From Pyxicephalus adspersus (taxonomy: Eukaryota > Chordata > Amphibia > Anura > Pyxicephalidae), in the NCBI RefSeq assembly GCF_032062135.1, contig NC_092859.1, positions 69,512,239 to 69,576,238 on the forward strand: a stretch of 64,000 nt of DNA, written 5' to 3'. This document shows, piece by piece, positions 12,907-26,659 of this stretch; position 1 is the stretch's first letter, and each line of letters opens with the position of its first letter. A model generated the notes under the pieces. That model was given only the letters and a program-made list of their open reading frames with translations. It made no database searches and was not told where the DNA came from. A program made the position numbers and the translations under genes.

Positions 12907-13139
12907 TTAACCCCCCTAGCAGTCTAATTCTGTCCGTATTTATATAATTATTTGAATTTCCTGCCCGCACTGACGTCACTGGGAAACCCTGGAGATCGTC
13001 TTTGCAGTTCGCGGCTGAAGATTGGATGATTTGTCCCCAGGACCTGCAGGTACCAGGACACCAGGGGACACTGACGGAGCAAGGTAAATTTTTTTTAAGT
13101 TTAAAGTGACCCTGAGTGACTACCGCTAGAGGGGGTTAA
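12907..13139. mobile_element. TTAA-flanked MITE, copy 2
   Basis: The left end TTAACCCCCCTAGCAGT matches the complement of the right end, TTAACCCCCTCTAGCGGT, and both are bounded by TTAA. It is 233 bp long with no coding capacity. It lies only 75 bp from copy 1, so the pair may derive from one longer element. Confidence 0.65.
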
Positions 13140-13389
13140 AGCATTTTTTACCAAAAAAAGAAAAATGCGACTTTAGGCATTGCAACTTACTAGTCCTTAA
13201 ATGTGGTGTGTGATTTTTTTTTTTTTTCCAGACCTTTTACCCACTTTATTTTCCCTTAGAAATACTGTGAATATCACAGTGCCCTAGAATAGATTTCCCT
13301 TTTTGATGTATCTACTGAGGGAGCAGATTTTGTTTTAACAACACCATTTCTGAAAGATTTACATGTATTTTCTGTACTCTCTAAAAAAA

Positions 13390-13393
<4 letters not shown>

Positions 13394-13434
<41 letters not shown>
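13394..13434. repeat. (TA)n microsatellite
   Basis: A run of about 20 uninterrupted TA units just downstream of the rpl26 poly(A) site. Confidence 0.95.
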
Positions 13435-13441
<7 letters not shown>

Positions 13442-13578
13442 AAAAGGATTTTAAACCCATATTTCACCAAATTAAACTCAAGAACAAAATGTAACAGTAA
13501 TAGTTAAAGTTTTAGGCCTGGTTACAATACAAGTCTGAAGAAAGGGAAGCCACACTGTGTAGAAACTGAACAGTTTGT

Positions 13579-13584
13579 TTTATT
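13579..13584 (-). terminator. rpl26 poly(A) signal
   Basis: The minus strand reads AATAAA 8 bases after the TAA stop, within GTCAATAAAACA. Cleavage is expected about 15-25 bases on, near 13555-13565. This very short 3' UTR is typical of ribosomal-protein mRNAs. Confidence 0.88.
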
Positions 13585-13591
13585 GACAAAG

Positions 13592-17540
<3,949 letters not shown>

Positions 17541-18695
17541 TCAGCCAAGTCACACAATGTAAGCAAAATGTAGGGAAATTGCCTATCATACAAATAGCAC
17601 AGATTTACTGAAGCAAAGGAATACTGTAAACTGGTAGTTGCATGCCATACAACTGCTGGGTAACCCATGGAAAGATTGCATCCTATTTTATACTAAAACC
17701 TGTTTACAGGGGAAATGGCTGGCAGTGCATGAAAACATGACATATCATCAGAAAACCTTCCCCGACACAAAATTCATCTATATGACAATATTGGCCATGT
17801 CCCTACCACCTTCCGTCTAACACTGAGGAATGTGGGATATCTATGGCCCTGCCAAACACTGTGGCTCCATGCTCTGGCCTGCTATGTCATGTTCTGAGTA
17901 CCATTGGGCCAAGCAGGAGATGTAACCACAGGGAATGCCCGGAGAGAGGGCACACACAGCATTAAGAGCTGAAATGGGGGAAGATTGGACACAAGGCACC
18001 AGGTAGGCGAGGGTTATCCCTGATCTATGGCAGGACACAACATTAAGATTTTTTTTTGAGTGCTCACAGGGTCTCTAATACGCATTAGATCCTTGCAGAA
18101 GTGCAATTTTGTTATTTACACACACTTGCAATATACCAAGCAGCTCGATAATGCTTAATGTCAGTATTAGGGAGCTGCATTCCCAAACCAGACCCATGTG
18201 ATTGACATACAACACTTCTACAACATGAAAGCTTGCAGAGTTCTATAACCCCGGCAAGGTTTATCATCCCTTGCTTTACTTATGTTCATGTGATCCTCTA
18301 TGGCCACCCCTGAATGTTGTTTAGAATAGAGAAACCCCCGCAAAATGAGAATCAAAGCCTAAACCTAATAAGAGCAGTCAGACGTGTGGCCCGTTCTATC
18401 AAAGTACAAAGTACGGGAGGAGAGAATAACCGGAGCCGCTGACAGATCTCCGGCCTGACGTTCAGAACACAAGGCGGCACTAAGCTGCCTCTACGTCCCG
18501 GTGAAATACCCAGCACTGTACGAAGGAGAGATCTCCAATCTATCAGCTCTGTATTCACTTTACTAAGCTAATATTCACACTAAAAACTTTTCCGAGAGCC
18601 CCTCTTTCCATTACCAAAAGAATAATGTATAAAGGGAGCAGGATGACAGAGGATGGCAACTGATTATAATCCATATCGGCCCCAGAGCTCCTTAC

Positions 18696-18732
18696 CAAGC
18701 CGCACAGTCCACTATGGCCGCCGGAAAAGAGG
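18696..18732 (-). promoter_or_regulatory. rpl26 non-coding exon 1 with 5'-TOP tract and ETS promoter motifs
   Basis: On the minus strand, CCTCTTTTCC (from about 18732) is followed by GGCGGCCATAGTGGACTG and a donor CTTG|GTAAGG ending exon 1 at 18696. A pyrimidine tract at the cap followed by a G/C-rich stretch is the 5'-TOP signature through which growth (mTOR/LARP1) signals control ribosomal-protein translation. Two AGGAAGT (ETS/GABP type) sites lie just upstream, at 18743-18749 and 18770-18776, as is common in ribosomal-protein promoters. There is no TATA box. The exact start base is inferred. Confidence 0.78.
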
Positions 18733-19159
18733 ACTAGCAGCGACTTCCTCTCACATTAGTTGCCTGAACACTTCCTGTGACATGACAGAGCGGCCTGTGA
18801 ACCCAGCTAATACCGAGTACATTGGAGGCAGAGACACCTAGAGGCGCCATGTCTAATTACAGGCTGAGGAGCTGAGTGCTGCCACAAACGTGCTTGCTTC
18901 AAATAAATAAGGCTGCTGACTTTAGTATTGTTATGTGTTCATTTATCAATGGTGGCTAAAATAGGATTATGGAGAAAAGGAAGCATCTACAAATGATGAT
19001 GGCCCTTTAACCGAATGTTTTCCATAAACCTAATGAGAAATTATCTGTATGTAAGGAAATTTATAATTATGAGTTCTTAGCTTAAAATCTTTCCTTGTAT
19101 TTTCTTTCTCACAATGCAATATTAGAGTCCACCAAACCACCAAAAACAATCTGCTCTAT

Positions 19160-19289
19160 GGGCTCTATAAAACAGGGAATCAGACATTCCCTCATGGGAA
19201 TTTTCCAGGTTCATGTGTTTCAATGGCAGTAACTGATTCCCACCCATAAATGTTAGAGCGAATTTCAGATTCATTGTTTTATAGAGCCC
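19160..19289. mobile_element. 130-bp MITE with perfect 15-bp terminal inverted repeats
   Basis: GGGCTCTATAAAACA (19160-19174) and TGTTTTATAGAGCCC (19275-19289) are exact reverse complements. The interior carries CAGACATTCCCTCATGGGAA and CATGTGTTTCAATGGCAGTAA, blocks that recur inverted at 20484-20617. No coding capacity. Superfamily not determined. Confidence 0.8.
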
Positions 19290-20137
19290 TTTGTTTAGTA
19301 AATAGTCCTTAAAAGATAACTGTTGCAAAATGTATTTTACTGAATAGGATTAATATACACAATATATATAGTAAAAAATATCAAATTTACGGAAGTATTT
19401 AGATCTTTTGCAACAACACTTTCCCAGTATTGGTGACAGTATGTAGCCTGAGCTTGGTTGTGTCTTGCTTTACAGATTTTGTAGCTTTGAAATCACTAAT
19501 TTTAAACATGGATGAGAAGTGACGTCAGGACATTTGACAAATATGACACTTCTGGGCTTTTATCTCTGATAATGATAACCAAACAAATACATTTTCTGCA
19601 ACCATTCAAAATCCCACCTTACAACCTATCGGGATCATTTTTGTATCATCAGTCGAATTATAGGATCTCATTGGAAGACTGGCTTCAGCTCCGTGATACA
19701 GAAATAATACCTGTAGAGCATATTTATTCTGGCACTGGTACCTATTGACAGCATGTGTGGATTAGACACCCTATCCAATACACTCCTTCTGCTGCTATGT
19801 AGCTTGCCACACAACAAATATCAGCTCCCAAAAATGTCTATCTCACTTTCAATAATAACACTTTGCTAAGTGGCATTGGTCACAAAACTATGAGGCCACC
19901 ATCACAAGGTTAGGTCAGCAAGCCAAAACTCAAGGAACCCCCAGCATTCACTGAACAAATTTTAAGGTTCCACAAAATCCTGGTGTGAAAATATTGCTCC
20001 AGCAAATGGTTCATTAGTGCAACAGATTTGGTAATTTGGTATTTATAATCAATCAGAAGTTATTTGTTATGTTTTGATAAAGCATTTATAACACAGGAGG
20101 TAAGACATTTACAAAAGTGGTACCTAAAATGTATATA

Positions 20138-20210
20138 ACAATAATAGGGACGTTAGATTGTGAGCTCCTCTCAGAGACAGGTAATGACATGGCTATACAC
20201 TCTGTAAGAA
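20138..20210 (+). mobile_element. L2/SINE 3' tail fragment
   Basis: GTTAGATTGTGAGCTCCTCTC is the L2-type tail motif also seen at 24090 and, inverted, at the 3' end of the SINE at 54113-54436. Little else of the element remains. Confidence 0.4.
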
Positions 20211-20483
20211 CTATATATATAGATAGGATAGTAATATGTAAAAAAGCTTATTTACAGTGGTATGAATATGGCTTGAAATCTATATATTACACTTATTTGA
20301 GGGACTTCGGGAGTTGCTTTAATGGAGATATTGTTTGAAACAAAGAACAAAATGTTATCTGTCTATAAGTGCTGCAAAGTACTTCTAGTTTTAGATTTTC
20401 AGGACAACTCACTGGCTTGTGGAACATGTGGAAAGCATGACCTGGAAACATCTACATTACTATGCAGCAGCAATACACTATAT

Positions 20484-20617
20484 GGGAATCTATTTTTACA
20501 ACAGGGAAACTGACACTTCCTCAAACCCTCGTGTGAATGAATTACTACCATTGAAAGACATGGACCTGGAAGATTCCCGCAAAGGAATGTCTGGTTACTG
20601 TTTAATAAATAGAGTTT
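20484..20617. mobile_element. Second, more decayed copy of the 130-bp MITE
   Basis: Interior blocks CATTGAAAGACATGGACC and GCAAAGGAATGTCTGGTTAC are the inverted equivalents of those in the 19160-19289 copy. The terminal repeats survive only as CTATTTTTACAACAGGG and CTGTTTAATAAATAGAG. Confidence 0.6.
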
Positions 20618-21059
20618 TCTGTGTATGGCAATACCTGTACTGCACTGCAATGTGTTGCTGTTCATTTCAAAAAGCATCCCAGTGTAGTAAAAACACACAC
20701 TGCAGCATTGTTACAAAGAGCAGCACACCAATGTGAATGATCTGTGTGTGGCCTTGCACTGGACTCCATTTAAAATGAATGGGTGTTTTAAGGCAAAACA
20801 TGGAAACCCCACAATAACTATTGCCACAACATTCCAATGACCTGTTATTTCAATTACCTGTTATCATGCTGCTAGATTCACCGGTGTCTGACATTATTTC
20901 TGTTGTCTAGGTTTTCAGGGGACCAAGGCCTGGACTACTGCTGTCACAAAAGTGTCTTTTGTCTATTTTTAGGTGTCCCCTAGGTTTTGTGGGTGCCAAT
21001 TCCTAGAGAGAGTATTCTTTCCTTAACATCCTGCTGCTGCCAATAGTACTTATTTCTTA

Positions 21060-21790
21060 TGTTGACTGGGTCTCAATGGGTCAAGTAATGGTCCTTTTGC
21101 TGTTGTGAGCCCTTGTTTGCCCCTGACAATGATTGTTTTACAGATTTTTTTACTGGAAAGATGCAGAGCCTTGCTGTCAATTTGGGGCTCTGCCAGTGCT
21201 TATTCCACAGACAAATACACACAAAGACAGCAAAAAAGGAGTCATTCACCTATGTTTTCCACTAGATGATATGTGGTCTTGCTTTCAAGGTAGGGCTCTG
21301 CCAATGCTTGTTCAAAAGAACTGTGCTGCAAAAAAACTAATTCTACTGTGTGCATCAACTGAAAAGTAAATGTTTAAAGTAATAGGACCCTACCAATGCT
21401 CTAACAAAAATATACATAAAAAACAGGATTCTGCTGTGTTCTGGGTGATAAAGGTCCTTATAAATGGAGCTCTGGCAATGTTTTTTTTTTAATTCTTAGT
21501 GCAAAACCAGAACATTTTGTGTTCTTCTAATGCATGAAAATAGATCTTGATTCCAAATTGGGTTCCTGCAAAAGTTCTCAAAACTGTAAAAAAACAACAT
21601 TTGAAGAATACTCACTTACTTAATAATGTGGGACCTGGACCCTCACAGGTCATCTTTTGAACTGTATATTGTGGGTCACTGCTAATGCTTTTTCTTTAAA
21701 ATTATATTTCTAAAAATTATTAACTCTTATGTGCTTCGCTACTGAGTAATGCATCACATAGTTTTACTAATGGAGCCCTGTCATGATTTT
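21060..21790. repeat. Decayed tandem repeat, unit about 110-130 bp
   Basis: Motifs of the type GGGGCTCTGCCAGTGCTT, GGGCTCTGCCAATGCTTG, GGACCCTACCAATGCTCT, GGAGCTCTGGCAATG and GTGGGTCACTGCTAATGCTT recur at roughly regular spacing. Each is followed by a stretch rich in CAAAAA and TTCTACTGTG-like words. This looks like an old minisatellite-scale array with five or six recognisable units. Confidence 0.5.
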
Positions 21791-22079
21791 AACTTTTTTA
21801 ACTTTGGATTTTAGTTTAATTTTAAATCCAGCCCTCAGCCATGTTAACGATTTTGGTTTCTACTGACTTTGTATAGTGATTTAATTGACAATTTGTATAG
21901 TAATTCATTCCAGGAAAGTGCTTGTTTTATACTTCAGTGGAAATTTAGTTTTATAAAATGTATTTTAATGTACCTAAAAAGTATTAAGTAGACATGAGCT
22001 AAAGTACAGATGCAGTGCTGTAATAGTGTCCTTCTTAATTTGTCCACTAGAAAGCACTGTGTTCACTTTCATCCTAGAT

Positions 22080-22180
22080 CAGGGGTGTCAAACTCTGGCC
22101 CATTTTCTTTTTGTTTGGCCCCCCAAGGATTTGGGAAAATTGGCCCGCCTGCCCGCCAATGCCTTCTGCAACGAGTGATG
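22080..22180. mobile_element. hAT-type relic (CAGGGGTGTCAAACTC end)
   Basis: Begins CAGGGGTGTCAAACTCTGG, the terminal sequence of a widespread hAT-derived repeat in vertebrates, followed by TTTGGCCCCCCAAGG. Only the left part is recognisable. Confidence 0.5.
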
Positions 22181-22479
22181 CCGCTACAACAACTCAGGGC
22201 ATCACTTACCTCAACAAAGTTCTATAGTCGCAAGTATTGCCAGGAACTGCAGTCCTGCAGGAAATGTTCTGACTATGAAGGGTAAATGAGAGGACAGAAT
22301 CGAAGGTGACGCCAAGACAAAAGCATCCCAAATGCTTTTTTAGTGGACTTGTTCCAGATTGCATGTTAAGCAATAACTCTTTGTTTCCATATAAAAATGT
22401 TTTATATTAAATTCGAAGGAATTACTTCGTATTTTTTGAATAATACAAAAAAATAATCCGTCAGCTGCCCCTAGATGAT

Positions 22480-23260
22480 GTCAATAACCACATAGTACAG
22501 TGATGCCCAACCTATTTTCATCTAGTGTTTTTTGTGTCCCAAAAACCCTGGAATGGATACTTCCAGAGAAAATCAATTCTGGGGACAAGTTCTTACTACT
22601 AAATCTTGAGGTCCCTACATCAGATATGTGTGACATGTTAGCATGGTATGACAGGTAAAGTTTTTGTATCTTGTGATGGCATCGTAGTGATAACATTTTG
22701 GGGGGAGTAATCCACAAGAATCCCCCACTTGCAGTTACATCTCCCTTTTCTTACAGAGAAATTGGTGTTCATAGAGAGTAAGGGGAAAGCTATGTGTGAC
22801 AGGGTAGCGTGATATGATGGGTAAAAAAATTTTATTGGGGGAGGGACAAAAGGTTTTTATTTTTCTGGCTGCCACATTTCCAGTTGCCATCATTCCTCTG
22901 TTGCAGAGAAAATGAGGATCACAGAAGGTAAGTGGCCAGCTATATGTAACAGGCACCCCACTAGCTGCTTAGTCCGTCACACCACAGCTTCTGCAGATTT
23001 GACTCCAGGCGGCAGGAAGCGGTATTGAGCATCTCCCCCTAGGCTGGGTTCTATGGCACGAGGAAAGGGTAACCACACCGCAACCTAACCACCAACCTGA
23101 ACGCAGTCTTTAGGTTTTGTGAACAAGCTAAATATATTTAAAGCACCACAGAATAGAGCAAGTTGACATTATCCTAATGCTCAATGCCATGGAAGTGGCC
23201 CCCGGGTGTCCCTAATATGCAAACTCAATTTGTGACAATTAGGGCCTCCTTGCCCTAGGA
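22480..23260. repeat. Dispersed repeat family X, copy 1
   Basis: Contains two or three internal sub-repeats, each with a CAGAGAAA..TGAGGATCACAG / GTTCATAGAGAGTAAGG block followed by AGCTATGTGTGACAGGG-like sequence. It ends with ACCACAGCTTCTGCAG, GCATCTCCCCCTAGGC and GTAACCACACCGCAACCT. A second copy is at 32360-33010, and its right part recurs at 38361-38600 because of the tandem duplication. Family unknown; no coding capacity. Confidence 0.6.
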
Positions 23261-24080
23261 GAAAGCGCACTAAGATAGGAAAATGACACCTACCCACTTG
23301 TGGTGTGTAAAACATCTGGGTGGAGAAATAAGACCAATAGACCAAGAGTTAGTCTAGATATAGGGGTATAAAAGGGGTAAAAAATGGGTAAGAGGTAATT
23401 ATGGTCAATATGTAAGACCCATGGTCAGTTAATCTTTAAATGTAGGTATTCATACCGGACAGTTTTGAAAAACTTTTTAAAGTCGAGGTAATATTTAAAT
23501 CAGCAAATGACACCTAGGTAGGAAAATAAATGGTAGCTTAGAAGTCTATATTGATATCACATCATATCAATCTTTGTAAAACCATAAGGGGAGATAGAAA
23601 AGCAAGTGAGTTGTAGTAAAGTATATTTAATAGTTTAATAGCCTATTTTCTCTTAGGGAAAAAGGGTTAAGAGTATTCAGGTAAAGAGTTGTTAAATGGG
23701 GAATTTTATAAAGGGTAAATATTTAGTTTTCTAAAGAGTATCTAAATATTGGTTTATCAAAATGAAGTATATAATAATTAGTTAGGTCCAAGTTGTAGAA
23801 GAGAAGAAAAGCCTACCAGGATGTTGGAGGTGGTATCACAAACAAATGTGTGTCAGAGTCCTCACTGCTGACAGACAAGGGAGCATGTGTGGAGTTAAGG
23901 CTGCCTAAAAAGACTGGGTCTTGGCGTCCACGTGTGCGTCAGGGAGTACTGCACATGAAGGAAATTGCTGCGAGAGCGGGGTCTGGGAGTGCAGTGTCTG
24001 CGGACATACAGGGATAACAGATATAAATGTGGTGTGTGTAACTTCCCACCACTACCTATCTCCCATCCTATTGTGTGTGA
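23260..24080. other. Intergenic, no feature recognised
   Basis: A+T-rich plain sequence with several GGTAA-type words and no exon, RNA gene or element that I can support. Confidence 0.5.
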
Positions 24081-24084
24081 AATT

Positions 24085-24245
24085 CCCCCACCTACTAGAT
24101 TGTAAGCTCTTCAGGGCAGGGTTCTCTCCTCCTGTATTACTGTCTGTATTAGTCTGTCATTTGCAATCCCTATTTAATGTACAGTGCTGCGTCATATGTT
24201 GGTGCTATATAAATCCTGTTTAATATTAAATAATAATATTAATAA
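24085..24245 (+). mobile_element. L2 LINE 3' tail
   Basis: GATTGTAAGCTCTTCAGGGC, AGGGTTCTCTCC, CTGTATTAGTCTGTCATTTG, ACAGTGCTGCGTCATATG and TGGTGCTATATAAATCC form the L2-type tail, ending in an AAT-rich run. The first motif resembles the tail of mammalian L2 (TGTAAGCTCC..GGGCAGGG). Confidence 0.7.
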
Positions 24246-24370
24246 TGGTGGTTATTAGTAATGATAAACAATACATGAGAAAAGGTCAGAGATTTAATAA
24301 AATATATGAAGTGCATCAATCGTGTATGTATTAGGCAGATTAAGACTAATAAAAATGAACAAATTTATTG

Positions 24371-25499
24371 TAGGAGGGAGTGCTGAGAAGCTCCTGGCTT
24401 TGCCCCCTTCCAGATGAAAAAGAAAAATGAGTGTGGAGCCATATGACAGTGTAATATCTTAGTATGTAACTGTGCAAATATTAAGTCTTTGCGATTCTTA
24501 AAAGTGTTTTTTTTTAGTGACAAGCTGTGATAGCAGAGGCACAAGCAAGTTTCACACTGTTGGAGTTACGGGTCGTCATGAAGTTTTTGTTTCTCCAGGG
24601 AAAGTCAGCAAAGGACATTCACACTGAGATGTCACAAACACTGGGGGAAAAGTGTCCTTCCTACAGCACTGTCAAAACCTGGATATCTTGTTTTAAGACT
24701 GGGAATTTCACGGCTAAAAATGAGCCCCACAGTGGGCGCCCAAAAAACTCAACTGACCCGGCAACCTGCGATCCTGCGAACGTGTTGAAGCATCTAAAGC
24801 CGTTTTGGCCCATTTTGAGGCTGCACAGGACTTTTTCGCAAGGTTAGTGACTGAGGATTAAACCTGGCTCCACATCTATGATCCTGAAACCAAGAAACAG
24901 TCAAAGGAATGGCGCCACAGCGGGTTCTCCGCGGCGGACGAAGCTCCGAACCCAGTTCCGGCCAAAAAGTCATGGCGTCTGTTTTCTGGGACAAAGACCG
25001 TATTCTGTTGGTGGACTACCTACCTCAGGGCTTTAGTATCACAGAACAGTATTATGCTAACCTCCTGAAGCAGCTTAAGGAGGCAATTAAGACGAAACAC
25101 TGTGGAAAGTTGACCAAAGTGATCCTTTTTTTGCAAGTCAATGCACCTGCGCACACGTCCAATGCTGTGGCTGCCAAATTGAACACCCTGGGTTTCAAAT
25201 TGGTCCACCATCCCCCCTACTCACCTGACCTTGCCCCTTCGGACTATTATCTGATCCCAAATTTGAAGAAACACCAGAAGGGGCAACGTTTTTAGGACAT
25301 TTCTGACGTCAAAGATGCTGCTGAGAGCTGGTTTGCGGCCCAACCAAAGGACTTTTATTTGAACGGTCCAGAAAAGGTGCAACTACTCTGTACTAAGTGC
25401 ATCAGTCTCAGGGGGGGGATGTTGAATAAATGTGTTTTTTTATAACTCTAGCTCTCTTCTTTCTGGGCAAAGCCAGGAACTTATCAGCACTCCCTTGTA
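24371..25499 (+). mobile_element. Degenerate mariner-family DNA transposon
   Basis: The ends are imperfect inverted repeats of about 33 bp (left GGGAGTGCTGAGAAGCTCC then TGGCTTTGCCC; right the complement with a few changes), bounded by TA, the Tc1/mariner target. Between them are the transposase fragments annotated separately. At about 1.13 kb it is shorter than an intact mariner (about 1.3 kb), which fits an internal deletion between the DNA-binding and catalytic parts. Confidence 0.85.
24527..25424 (+). pseudogene. Mariner transposase, multiply disrupted
   Basis: The N-terminal part (24527-24847) has the helix-turn-helix region ending in WISCFKTGNF and the linker SGRP. An internal deletion follows. 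In the frame after about 24832, VTED precedes a TAA where the family has GDE-T-W, then TWLHIYDPETKKQS. The catalytic core resumes in another frame (24909-25295) with ASVFWDKDRILLVDYL, LQVNAPAHTS and HPPYSPDLAPSDYY. In the mariner DD34D triad the second Asp (family pattern L-x-D-N-A) is Val here, from a single base change, while the last Asp in LAPSDY remains. A stop (TAG) follows at about 25293. The copy is certainly inactive. Similarity is to the lineage often annotated as SETMAR-like or GVQW3-like. Confidence 0.85.
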
Positions 25500-25827
25500 C
25501 ATCCTAATAAAACATATTACTTCTACATATTCTCATTGCCAGAAAAATGAGATGTAATAAAATGTGTGTACATTGATGATAATCACTCCCATTCTTAGAG
25601 GGATACCAGTTATTACATTACTGGTGTGTGTTTAGATCAGTGGCAGGTGGAATATAAAGTAGGCAGTGAATATAAAGTAAATTTTATGGGTAAATCAAGG
25701 CTTGGGTATGTGTTATATTAAAATATGAAGTTTTAGGAAAGATTTTAAGCTTAGTGTATCATTGAGCCTTGAGGGCCCTAAGGGTTATTATCCACATGGT
25801 TTCGAGTTGTAATAGTTTAGAATCAAT

Positions 25828-25988
25828 GGGCCTGATTATTTATAGCTCTCCAAGGTTGGAGAGTGAACCAGCAAACCTGGAATGGATCTGGTTCAGGATC
25901 AAATCCACTCCAGGTTTGCTGGATCACCGAGCTTCAACGTTAAAAGAGCATCCTCTCCAGGGTTCGAGAGCTTTAATAAATCCAGCCC
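25828..25988. mobile_element. Fold-back (long hairpin) element, short copy
   Basis: Starts GGGCCTGATTATTTATAG and ends TTTAATAAATCCAGCCC. The left arm (CTCTCCAAGG, AACCAGCAAACCTGGAATGG) is nearly the complement of the right arm (CCACTCCAGGTTTGCTGG, AGAGCATCCTCTCCAGG). The whole unit can fold into one hairpin with a short loop at about 25888-25900. Same family as 29499-29723. Confidence 0.75.
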
Positions 25989-26099
25989 AATGTCTCCACC
26001 ACCTGGATTGGGTGGAACATGTTCTAGGGTCGAGAATTTGATCATGTTAGAGTTATAATTAAGGCGAGTGCCAACATGGTAGCCTATTGGGGTTAGAAT

Positions 26100-26560
26100 T
26101 CTTAGACTATATGATACATATGCCCATATATTCCTTTTCTAAAAGCTTTCTTAGTCTTGCCAATATAAAATGATTCACATTGACGTGATTGAATAGATGA
26201 CCACACATGAACCACAGTTCACATGATGTTTGGGGCAGTGTATTTCACTATTCAGTAGCCGCACAATTTGTGCTTTTTCAATCCATTTTTACTAGTGACA
26301 GTGCCCACGTTTGAAGGTACCTTTTACTAAGGTGGTCATGGAGTCAGGTTCAGGTACAAATGGTCTATAGGAGAAAGGTGCTTCACGGTAGACAAGCTTA
26401 GGACATTCGTCATGTACAGATGTGCATGTACCTGTAAATGCCTTCCTTGTGTAGACAGTAATCAATGTTCTTAGAATTTCATGTTTGGATATTCTGGACA
26501 CTGCAAGATTGAATACTGCTAAAAAACAATGTAATAGGGACATTTTTTATCTGTTATGTA
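26100..26560 (-). pseudogene. Penelope-like retroelement fragment, GIY-YIG-type end
   Basis: The open frame at 26543-26292 ends with PKLVYREAPFSYRPF and KGTFKRGHCH. In another frame downstream (26181-26141), CESFYIGKTKKAF follows a CVVIYS block. The order 'P-x-L-x-YR-A-P', cysteine-rich stretch, 'VVY', then 'C-x-FYIGKT' is that of the linker and GIY-YIG endonuclease end of Penelope-like elements. Frameshifts and stops make it dead. A second fragment with the same N-terminal segment is at 30462-30620. The call rests on short motifs and could be wrong in detail. Confidence 0.55.
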
Positions 26561-26659
26561 GTGTATTACTGTTTAGGACTGGAATAGATACCTGGTGCCA
26601 ACACTGGGCTCATTACCTAGGGTGCGGGGACAGATATCTGGTGGCCCACTTATGAAACT

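Larger units (their letters stand above)
18850..22000. other. Intergenic upstream of rpl26, MITE-bearing, no genes
   Basis: Apart from the two 130-bp MITE copies, the L2 scrap and the decayed tandem array, nothing is recognisable. The short frames lack family similarity and many overlap the repeats. Confidence 0.5.

Noticed and set aside
17740..17755. C-box-like TGATGAT on the minus strand in rpl26 intron 1
   Set aside because: No D box (CTGA) at a suitable distance and no terminal stem, so not called as a snoRNA.
18653..18841. 62-codon plus-strand frame across the rpl26 promoter
   Set aside because: Antisense to exon 1 and the ETS-site promoter; no family similarity.
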